Origin: JAWXCH01 sp034440595
GTDB taxonomy: Bacteria; Planctomycetota; Planctomycetia; Pirellulales; JALHPA01
DNA length: 19,965 nt
Assembly: GCA_034440595.1 (NCBI GenBank)
Contig: JAWXCH010000211.1
Location: 1-19,965 of the forward strand
Reading direction: 5' to 3'
Positions 14,875 through 19,965 of the stretch are shown in pieces; position 1 is the stretch's first letter, and the number at the start of each line of letters is the position of its first letter. The notes under the pieces were generated by a model. It was not told where the DNA came from. It did not search any database and worked only from the letters and a program-made list of their open reading frames with translations. The translations under genes were made by a program, and so were the position numbers.

Positions 14875-14903
14875 GTGACACGCCCTTTCAGTCGAGTTAG
14901 AAT
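14875..14903 (+). promoter_or_regulatory. Sigma-70-like promoter for the adaptor/ABC genes
   Basis: GTGACA (14875-14880, 5/6 to the -35 consensus) and TAGAAT (14898-14903, 5/6 to the -10 consensus) are separated by exactly 17 bp. Start of transcription would be near 14910, with a leader of roughly 97 nt. This suggests the adaptor operon can be expressed separately from the tolC-like gene. Confidence 0.6.
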
Positions 14904-15006
14904 AGAGGCCTGCTTGAGAAGAGCCTGCCCGCCTTGCTGTCATGCCTTTCGCTGAAGATCTGGCTGTCGATAGACAGCTCCCACACGATCTTGCCAGGGA
15001 GTATTA

Positions 15007-16902
15007 ATGCCCAAATTGAATCGATCGCTGGCGGTTACCTGTCGCGAATTGCAATCAGCATGCGCTGGCGGCGTAAAAAGCACGCTTCGGCGTCGCGGGG
15101 CGACACTCCATTGGATTATCGGGGGACTGACATTATTGGTCGCAGCCGGTGCGGCGTTCGTTCCTGGCCTGCTATCTGGTACCAAGGAGGCAGATGCCGA
15201 TCAATACGCGATGACTATGGTGGTCAAGCCGGGCGAGTTTGAGCACAGCGTGATCGAACCGGGTGAAATCGAAAGTTCCAATAACGTGGAGGTCCGGTGC
15301 GAGGTCCGCGCCCGTGGTACCTCGGGAACGACTATTCTTGAAATCATCCCGGCTGGCACTGTCGTTCAGCCCGGAGACGTGCTGATCAAGTTCGACAGTT
15401 CTGCGTTTGAGACGGAGCTGACCGAGCAGCAGATTGTCTGCAACAACAGCAAGGCTCTATTGATCCAGTCGCAGAATGTATATGACACTGCGCTGATTGC
15501 CAAGCAAGAGTACATCAATGGCCTGTACAAACAGGAAGAACAACTCGTCCAAAGCGAAGTCTTCGTTGCTGAGGAAGGCCTCCGTCGCGCTGAAGAGTAT
15601 GCGCGCTATAGCGAGCGCCTAGCAGCGCGTGGGTACGTGACAGCCGTGCAAGTAGAGGCAGACAAATTTGCCGTAGAGAAAGCTCGCAAGGATGTGGAAG
15701 CGGCTAATACAAAACTAAAGGTCTTGCAGGACTTCACCCGTGCCAAATTCGTCAATCAATTGGATGCCGCGATTAAGACTGCGGAAGCGAAGCTGGATGC
15801 CGATAAGAACACGCACAAGCTGGATGTTGACAACCTCAAGGTAGTTGACGAGCAGATCAAAAAGTGCATTGTGCGAGCACCGTCCGCCGGCAAAGTAGTC
15901 TATGCCAATATCATTGATCGTCGCGGTAGTGCAGAAGTGTTGATTGAAGAGGGGGCGGTTATCCGCGAACGTCAGGTTGTGATTCGCCTGCCGGACCTCA
16001 ACCATATGCAGGTCGTTTCCAAGATTAACGAGTCGCGTGTTGGATTCGTTCAAAAGGGGATGCCTGCCACAGTACGACTTGAGGCATTTCCCGACCTGGA
16101 GCTGGACGCAGTTGTTACTCGTGTTGACGAGTACCCCGTACCGCCTGGCTACACCAACATCAAGCAGTACGCCGCTTATGTGCAGATCCATCAACCGCCG
16201 GAAGGGGTCCGTCCAGGTCTGACCGCACAGGTCGAAATCCATGTGGATATGCAGTTGAATGCACTGACTGTTCCAGTTCAGGCAATCCACGAACACAAGG
16301 GTGCCTATTATTGCCTGGTGCGCAATCAGAATAAAAATGAAGCACGTCTGATCGAAATTGGTAGCAGCAACGAAGGTACGGTCGTCGTCACTAAGGGCCT
16401 GGCAAGCGGTGATGAAGTGATTGTGAACCCGGACCGGTTTGCAAAGAGTATCCAATTTCCAGCTCCCCCTCCCGGCAAGAACCCGCATGGGAAAAAAGTC
16501 CTGATTGCGAAGGCAAATGCGGATGCACAACGCGCGGACGGAGAAAATCAAGCGAAGCCGGATGTTGATGCGAGCAAGGTCGGCATGAATCAGCTGGAGT
16601 CCATCGAGCCCGTTGATGGGTCTGATCGTCCAGAAAAAAAATCCAAGAAGAAGCGCGACGGACTCAGTCCTAGCGAGGTCGCGCAAGAGATGCTCACCCG
16701 ATACGATGCCAACAAAGATGGCATCCTGCAATCCGATGAAATCCCTGCCGAACGACGCGAGTGGATGAGTCGCGTGGATACCAACTCCGATGGAGAAATC
16801 GATTCAGCGGAACTAGCCGCGTCGACCAGTCGCATTCGTGTGAATCCTGCCGAGCAGCAGCCGGCACCACCTGAAAATCGCATCGCCGGAGGAGGGTCAT
16901 GA
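15007..16902 (+). CDS. MacA/HlyD-type periplasmic adaptor with two C-terminal EF-hands
   Basis: The ATG at 15007 has AGGGAG (14996-15001) 5 nt upstream. The 631-residue protein is a membrane-fusion adaptor linking an ABC transporter to a TolC-like channel. One membrane anchor spans about 35-55. A lipoyl half-motif lies near 88-130 (P-G-E-I-E-S..., I-P-A-G-T-V-V-Q-P-G-D-V-L), a long alpha-hairpin at about 135-280, and the second lipoyl half at 288-322 (V-R-A-P-S-A-G-K-V-V). Beta-barrel and membrane-proximal domains follow to about 480. The tail is unusual: after a Lys-rich linker (490-555) come two complete 12-residue EF-hand loops, D567-x-N-x-D-G-x-L-x-x-x-E578 and D591-x-N-x-D-G-x-I-x-x-x-E602, with all calcium ligands present. 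Calcium control of pump assembly is inference. The stop overlaps the ATPase start as ATGA. Confidence 0.9.
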   Translation: MPKLNRSLAVTCRELQSACAGGVKSTLRRRGATLHWIIGGLTLLVAAGAAFVPGLLSGTKEADADQYAMTMVVKPGEFEHSVIEPGEIESSNNVEVRCEVRARGTSGTTILEIIPAGTVVQPGDVLIKFDSSAFETELTEQQIVCNNSKALLIQSQNVYDTALIAKQEYINGLYKQEEQLVQSEVFVAEEGLRRAEEYARYSERLAARGYVTAVQVEADKFAVEKARKDVEAANTKLKVLQDFTRAKFVNQLDAAIKTAEAKLDADKNTHKLDVDNLKVVDEQIKKCIVRAPSAGKVVYANIIDRRGSAEVLIEEGAVIRERQVVIRLPDLNHMQVVSKINESRVGFVQKGMPATVRLEAFPDLELDAVVTRVDEYPVPPGYTNIKQYAAYVQIHQPPEGVRPGLTAQVEIHVDMQLNALTVPVQAIHEHKGAYYCLVRNQNKNEARLIEIGSSNEGTVVVTKGLASGDEVIVNPDRFAKSIQFPAPPPGKNPHGKKVLIAKANADAQRADGENQAKPDVDASKVGMNQLESIEPVDGSDRPEKKSKKKRDGLSPSEVAQEMLTRYDANKDGILQSDEIPAERREWMSRVDTNSDGEIDSAELAASTSRIRVNPAEQQPAPPENRIAGGGS

Positions 16903-17636
16903 AACCGGCAGTTCGAGTCGAGGACCTCCAAAAGAACTACGTGATGGGGGCCGAAGTCGTCCATGCCGTCCGTGGGATCTCCTTGACTGTGCCAGCCGGC
17001 GACTACGTCGCAATCATGGGGCCTAGCGGTTCTGGCAAGTCGACCTTTCTGAATCTGCTCGGCTGCTTGGATCGTCCTTCCGCAGGTCACTATTACCTGG
17101 GTGACGACGATGTCGCCCGGATGGACGACGACCAACTCAGCGAAATCCGCGCATCGCGGATTGGCTTTGTTTTTCAGTCGTACAATCTGATTCAGCAGCT
17201 AACTGTGCTGGAGAATATTGAAGTCCCGCTGATGTATCGCGGGCACGTTTCTGCTGCCGAACGGCGGCGCTGTCAGGAGTTAGCCAAACTGGTTGGCCTG
17301 GGAGATCGCATTGGCCATCGGCCGATGCAGCTTTCTGGCGGACAGCAGCAACGCGTGGCCATTGCGCGCAGCCTGGCGAACAATCCGTATTTTATCCTGG
17401 CGGACGAGGCGACCGGGAATCTGGACTCGGCCACGTCCGATGAGATCTTGGCGCTGTTTGAAAAACTGAACGACGCCGGCAAGACGATCATCATGGTCAC
17501 GCACGAGCAGGATGTTGCCGAGCACGCCAAACGCATCGTGCGGCTGCGCGACGGCAAATTGCAGTCAGACGAGTTGCGTGGCAGCGACCGACGGCAAAAG
17601 CAAATGTCGGGCGAGTGGGCGGTGGTGAACGAGTGA
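16899..17636 (+). CDS. MacB/LolD-type ABC transporter ATPase
   Basis: The 245-residue ATPase is complete: Walker A G-P-S-G-S-G-K-S-T at 41-49, Q-loop Q93, signature L-S-G-G-Q-Q-Q-R at 145-152, Walker B F-I-L-A-D-E at 165-170 with catalytic E170, D-loop around 175, and H-loop H202. The family (MacB, LolD, FtsE) powers mechanotransmission-type transporters whose permease has four membrane helices and a large periplasmic domain; such a permease is encoded next on the same strand. The ATG at 16899 overlaps the adaptor stop by 4 nt and follows GGAGGAGGG (16888-16896), so translation is coupled to the adaptor. In E. coli MacB, ATPase and permease are one polypeptide; here they are split. A 415-bp repeat-filled gap separates it from the permease gene. 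The last 20 residues are charged and variable. Confidence 0.95.
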   Translation: MKPAVRVEDLQKNYVMGAEVVHAVRGISLTVPAGDYVAIMGPSGSGKSTFLNLLGCLDRPSAGHYYLGDDDVARMDDDQLSEIRASRIGFVFQSYNLIQQLTVLENIEVPLMYRGHVSAAERRRCQELAKLVGLGDRIGHRPMQLSGGQQQRVAIARSLANNPYFILADEATGNLDSATSDEILALFEKLNDAGKTIIMVTHEQDVAEHAKRIVRLRDGKLQSDELRGSDRRQKQMSGEWAVVNE

Positions 17637-17647
17637 TTCACGATTTG

Positions 17648-17670
17648 GTGTGCCACTGGCTCCGCCAGTG
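17648..17670 (+). repeat. Hairpin repeat family A, copy 2
   Basis: CACTGGC-TCC-GCCAGTG (17654-17670) preceded by GTGTGC. It starts 11 bp after the ATPase stop. Same unit as at 606 and the inverse of the copy at 18002. Confidence 0.75.
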
Positions 17671-17694
17671 CTAATCAAATATGCGTTGTGTATG

Positions 17695-17722
17695 GTTAGC
17701 CGCGACGCGCTAACGGAGCGCG
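17695..17722. repeat. Two overlapping, mutually exclusive hairpins
   Basis: GTTAGC (17695-17700) can pair with GCTAAC (17709-17714). Alternatively CGCGCT (17706-17711) can pair with AGCGCG (17717-17722). The two stems share bases and cannot form together. Confidence 0.55.
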
Positions 17723-17751
17723 TTGAATTAAAAACGGAGGCTAGTATCTTT

Positions 17752-17800
17752 TCACCTCTCCCGCTTGCGGGAGAGGTCGTCGCCCCAGCGACGGGTGAGG
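17752..17800. repeat. CTCTCCCGC-type nested palindromic element
   Basis: A 10-bp perfect stem CCTCTCCCGC/GCGGGAGAGG with a TT loop (17755-17776) is followed by a 6-bp stem CGTCGC/GCGACG (17778-17793). Both are closed by TCACC (17752-17756) against GGTGA (17794-17798). Similar CCTCTCCCGC...GGGTGAGGG sequences recur across many bacterial genomes, from general knowledge; I could not search. Confidence 0.7.
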
Positions 17801-17861
17801 GCCGGTCAGAGAGTAGATCGGTGAGAGTAGCAAGTAGAGCCGCGTGAACGCCCTCCGTTGC

Positions 17862-17878
17862 CTTTCACTCCGTGAAAG
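17862..17878 (+). repeat. Hairpin repeat family C, copy 1
   Basis: CTTTCAC-TCC-GTGAAAG, a perfect 7-bp stem with TCC loop, followed by AGC. It matches the copy at 17928 in the opposite orientation. Confidence 0.7.
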
Positions 17879-17927
17879 AGCACTGTCGCTGAAACACAAT
17901 ACCAACCTGAGCCTCTAGCAAATCGCT

Positions 17928-17944
17928 ATTTCGCGGAGCGAAAT
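17928..17944 (-). repeat. Hairpin repeat family C, copy 2
   Basis: ATTTCGC-GGA-GCGAAAT on the plus strand; on the minus strand it reads with the TCC loop and trailing AGC as in copy 1. Compensatory changes (A/T to G/C pair) keep the stem intact between copies. Confidence 0.7.
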
Positions 17945-18001
17945 GCGACTGAGGCGCGTTGGGTGAGCGTGCCTGAAAGACGCAATGTAATGCATAGTAC
18001 A

Positions 18002-18025
18002 CACTGGCAGGAGCCAGTGGCACAC
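18002..18025 (-). repeat. Hairpin repeat family A, copy 3 (inverted)
   Basis: CACTGGC-AGGA-GCCAGTG followed by GCACAC, i.e. the reverse complement of copies 1 and 2. It ends 26 bp before the permease ATG. Confidence 0.75.
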
Positions 18026-18051
18026 AGACGCTGTTTGGCTGAAATCGTTCC

Positions 18052-19371
18052 ATGTATCTCTTCAACCTCCGCACCTGGCAATTAGGCGTCAAGAGCCTGC
18101 TCTTGCACCCGTTGCGTTCGTTGCTGACGGTGCTGGGAATCTTCATCGGTGTGGCCAGCGTGATCTGGCTGCTGGCGATTGGCGAAGGAATCAGCAACAA
18201 AGCGCAAGAGCAGATTGCTGGACTCGGTGCCGAGAACATCATCGTGCGGAGCGTCAAACCACCCAGCGAGGCCACTGTCGGTTTTCGTGCTAATCAGTAC
18301 GGATTGACGCGCAGCGATTACCAGCGGCTGATTCAGATTCCCACTGTGCAGTCTGCACTCTGTATTCGCGAAATCCGCCGGCAGTTTCGTTACAAAGATC
18401 GCCTGGTCGATGGCCGGCTGGTGGCGACGACGCCCGAATATCTGGAGGCGACTCAGCAGTCTGTCGCCAAGGGAGCGTTCATTTCACATCCAGACAATAT
18501 CAACAAATTGAACTACTGTGTGTTGGCAGCGGGGACTGCGGCACGACTGTTTCCCTACGAGGATCCCATTGGCGAAGAACTGCTAGTGGGGGATGACTAC
18601 TATCGCATTATCGGTGTTATGAAACCTCGCGCAGCTTCGGCTGGCATCGGTGGCTCCCTTGCTGCGCAAGACTACAACAACGATGTCTACATTCCAATCC
18701 AGACGCTTTGGAAGCGCATTGGGGACATGATCTTCACGCGCAGCGCTGGCTCGTTTGAGTCTGAGATTCAAGAGTTAACTCAGGTAACGCTCCGCGTCAG
18801 TGGCACCGAGAACGTCGTACGGACAGCCGATGCGATTGAACAGTCTTTGAAGTTTTCGCATAAGCAAGAGGACTACTCGATCACCGTTCCGCTAGAATTG
18901 ATCGAGCAAGCCAAAACCACGCGTATGATGTTCATCGTGCTACTCGGTTTTATTGCCGCTATATCACTGGTGGTTGGTGGTATCGGCATTATGAATATCA
19001 TGCTGGCCACGGTGACTGAGCGAACCCGTGAGATCGGCATCCGCCGTGCGCTCGGTGCCAAACGCCGCGACATCACGCGCCAGTTTTTGGCCGAGACCAT
19101 GGTCCTCTCCGCCGTTGGTGGGGTCACCGGCATTCTTGGCGGGTTGACCGTTCGCCCGGTGATCTCGGAGGCGCGTAGCTTCTTAGAGAGTACTTTCCCA
19201 AAAGCGATGGAAAACTTGCCCGACCTGGTTAAGTCGGTTGAACCAGAAGTTGTGAGCTGGTCGATCCCTCTAGCCTTCGGAATATCGGTGCTTGTGGGGG
19301 TGATTTTCGGAATTTACCCAGCGATCCGCGCGGCGAAAATGGACCCCATCGAGGCCTTGCGGCATCAGTAA
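18052..19371 (+). CDS. MacB/FtsX-type ABC transporter permease
   Basis: The 439-residue permease has the four-helix MacB layout. The N-terminal amphipathic segment N-L-R-T-W-Q-L-G-V-K-S-L-L-L-H-P-L-R-S-L-L-T-V-L-G-I-F leads into the first membrane helix (about 24-43) and G-E-G-I. A large periplasmic MacB_PCD domain spans about 50-285. Three C-terminal FtsX helices follow (about 290-315, 350-375 and 400-425), with the coupling motif T-E-R-T-R-E-I-G-I-R-R-A-L-G-A-K-R-R-D-I between the second and third. The terminal A-A-x-M-D-P-I-E-A-L-R is a family hallmark. It should pair with the ATPase at 16899-17636 and the EF-hand adaptor, exporting an unknown substrate (macrolide, peptide or lipoprotein). 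The ATG at 18052 lacks a strong ribosome-binding site, and the upstream 415-bp spacer means it may be less tightly co-translated than usual. Confidence 0.93.
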   Translation: MYLFNLRTWQLGVKSLLLHPLRSLLTVLGIFIGVASVIWLLAIGEGISNKAQEQIAGLGAENIIVRSVKPPSEATVGFRANQYGLTRSDYQRLIQIPTVQSALCIREIRRQFRYKDRLVDGRLVATTPEYLEATQQSVAKGAFISHPDNINKLNYCVLAAGTAARLFPYEDPIGEELLVGDDYYRIIGVMKPRAASAGIGGSLAAQDYNNDVYIPIQTLWKRIGDMIFTRSAGSFESEIQELTQVTLRVSGTENVVRTADAIEQSLKFSHKQEDYSITVPLELIEQAKTTRMMFIVLLGFIAAISLVVGGIGIMNIMLATVTERTREIGIRRALGAKRRDITRQFLAETMVLSAVGGVTGILGGLTVRPVISEARSFLESTFPKAMENLPDLVKSVEPEVVSWSIPLAFGISVLVGVIFGIYPAIRAAKMDPIEALRHQ

Positions 19372-19415
19372 CTGCGGTTCTCCCCAGATCCTCTCAGGCC
19401 GCTTCCATTCGACAG

Positions 19416-19438
19416 GGTGCCAGAAATTTTCCGGCACC
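19416..19438. terminator. Hairpin after the permease gene
   Basis: GGTGCC (19416-19421) pairs with GGCACC (19433-19438), and GAAA with TTTC inside, with one mismatch. It lies 45 bp after the permease stop. It may act as a terminator or be a dispersed repeat; no U-run follows. Confidence 0.4.
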
Positions 19439-19488
19439 GTCTTAGGATGCTCCGATTGTTAAATTCGTGGTGCGGCTTCATTTCTTCG

Positions 19489-19517
19489 TTGACGGCAGTC
19501 GGTCACAATACTAAAAT
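19489..19517 (+). promoter_or_regulatory. Sigma-70-like promoter upstream of the DUF1559 gene
   Basis: TTGACG (19489-19494, 5/6) and TAAAAT (19512-19517, 5/6) are separated by exactly 17 bp. Transcription would begin near 19524, leaving a leader of about 260 nt before the ATG at 19783. Confidence 0.6.
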
Positions 19518-19531
19518 AGCGGATAGCAACC

Positions 19532-19543
19532 ATTGTATACAAT
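19532..19543. promoter_or_regulatory. Perfect 12-bp palindrome ATTGTATACAAT, possible operator
   Basis: The palindrome starts about 8 bp after the predicted transcription start. Its form (TTGTATACAA core) resembles sites bound by GntR-family repressors. No regulator is encoded in view, so this is a candidate only. Confidence 0.45.
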
Positions 19544-19782
19544 ACGCAAGCCGCTGTTTTTGTCGATGTTTCGCTCAGGTGGCAATCGCTGCCTCAAGTC
19601 GTGGGGGCTGGCGGTCCCTGTCGATTTCGTGAATTTACTCCGCATCTGATACAAATTTGTTGCATTCGTCGGATTCTCTGCTGAAATAGAACAGTAGGGG
19701 CATATTGCGAACTCATTCATTTTTGTCAACAAGTTTTCGTGGCCACCGATTCCGGTGCAATCTCTATTAAAGGTATCGCATA

Positions 19783-19965
19783 ATGTCCCTCTCATCGATT
19801 GCGTCACCGACTCATGGTCGAGTCTGCTTTCGCAGACGTGGTTTCACCTTGGTGGAATTGCTAGTCGTCATTGCCATTATCGGGATCCTAGTCTCGCTCC
19901 TCCTCCCAGCCATTCAAGCAGCGCGCGAAGCCGCACGCCGCACGCAGTGCGCGAATAATTCCCGC
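19783..19965 (+). CDS. DUF1559 protein with type-IV-pilin-like N terminus (5' part only)
   Basis: Only the first 61 codons are in the window. The ATG at 19783 follows AAAGG about 9 nt upstream. The product begins with a 19-residue basic leader ending R-R-G, then the prepilin-type methylation helix F-T-L-V-E-L-L-V-V-I-A-I-I-G-I-L-V-S-L-L, and then L-P-A-I-Q-A-A-R-E-A-A-R-R-T-Q-C. The G/F junction at residue 20/21 is a prepilin peptidase site, with the conserved Glu at mature position 5. The A-I-Q-A-A-R-E-A-A-R-R continuation is diagnostic of the planctomycete DUF1559 (SBP_bac_10-like) proteins, which occur in very many copies per genome and are thought to be surface or pseudopilus-like. Function is unknown. 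The gene has its own promoter and operator-like site and is probably unrelated to the ABC genes. Confidence 0.93.
   Translation, partial: MSLSSIASPTHGRVCFRRRGFTLVELLVVIAIIGILVSLLLPAIQAAREAARRTQCANNSR

Larger units (their letters stand above)
14684..15006. other. Leader region between tolC-like and adaptor genes
   Basis: About 320 bp without a supported gene. From left to right it holds an 8-bp inverted repeat (14726-14757), a G-rich patch (14781-14804), a promoter (14875-14903), a small perfect hairpin GCTGTC-GATA-GACAGC (14963-14978) in the leader, and a ribosome-binding site. Confidence 0.6.
17637..18051. other. Repeat-packed intergenic region splitting the ABC genes
   Basis: 415 bp with no supported gene. 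Elements in order: family A hairpin (17648-17670), alternative hairpins (17695-17722), CTCTCCCGC element (17752-17800), two opposed family C hairpins (17862-17878, 17928-17944) and an inverted family A hairpin (18002-18025). The opposed family A copies bracket the rest. A short direct repeat GAGAGTAG appears near 17811 and 17823. Confidence 0.7.
19372..19782. other. Non-coding region before the DUF1559 gene
   Basis: About 410 bp without a supported gene. It holds a hairpin just after the permease (19416-19438), a promoter (19489-19517) and a perfect palindrome (19532-19543). I see nothing convincing in the last 240 bp, which forms a long leader. Confidence 0.6.

Noticed and set aside
15715..16731. 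Long open frame (338 codons) on the minus strand inside the adaptor gene
   Set aside because: It is antisense to a well-supported adaptor gene with clear motifs, has Cys/His-rich composition typical of a shadow frame, and matches no family I recognise.
17650..17847. 65-codon open frame after the ABC ATPase
   Set aside because: It consists of hairpin repeat DNA; no ribosome-binding site or protein-like pattern.
17648..18025. Insertion sequence bounded by the opposed family A copies
   Set aside because: No transposase frame lies between them and no target-site duplication is evident; more likely independent small repeats.
17637..18051. CRISPR-like array
   Set aside because: The repeats are different families, in mixed orientation and unevenly spaced; there is no constant repeat-spacer periodicity and no cas gene.

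Overview
The window looks like chromosome from a free-living Gram-negative bacterium of the Planctomycetota, most likely a Pirellulales-type lineage. The best marker is the truncated last gene: a type-IV-pilin-like N-terminal methylation helix followed by the R-E-A-A-R-R segment typical of DUF1559, a family hugely expanded in planctomycetes. A very long TolC-like lipoprotein, a three-gene ECF sigma/anti-sigma/effector unit, many TTG/GTG starts and several families of intergenic hairpin repeats fit that assignment. Taxonomy is inference. I see no rRNA, tRNA, insertion sequence, phage or CRISPR array.

Left part (1-5536). The 3' end of larC (nickel-pincer cofactor synthesis) is followed by a membrane-anchored coiled-coil protein with a C-terminal helix-turn-helix, resembling the SwrB/DUF6115 layout. 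It converges on a minus-strand block that reads ECF sigma factor, zinc-less membrane anti-sigma factor, membrane-anchored helical protein with a Gly/Pro/Arg-rich tail, and a small cupin. The first three are tightly packed and are probably one regulatory operon. Upstream lies rlmN (23S rRNA A2503 methyltransferase), also on the minus strand.

Middle part (5537-9641). Divergent from rlmN is a compact five-gene plus-strand run: M20 metallopeptidase, EVE-domain protein with a lysine-rich tail, a 70-residue protein, a nucleotidyltransferase-fold protein and bioF. Intergenic distances are +33, +1, -11 and -4 nt. The 70-aa protein plus nucleotidyltransferase pair looks like a toxin-antitoxin-type module embedded among housekeeping genes.

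Right part (9646-19371). A minus-strand gene of unknown function, with two membrane helices and a long coiled coil, converges on bioF. It has a strong sigma-70-like promoter with a dyad over the -10 box. Then come the parts of a MacAB-TolC-type tripartite efflux machine: a 1040-aa TolC-family lipoprotein with a glycine-rich insert, a periplasmic adaptor carrying two canonical EF-hand loops at its C terminus, an ABC ATPase, and an FtsX/MacB-type permease. The ATPase and permease are separated by about 415 bp of non-coding sequence packed with inverted-repeat elements. The window ends in a DUF1559 gene preceded by a good promoter with a perfect 12-bp palindrome just downstream.

The least conventional items are the calcium-binding-type tail on the efflux adaptor, the oversized TolC partner, the nucleotidyltransferase/small-protein pair, and the repeat elements (three hairpin families plus two REPIN-like inverted doublets).
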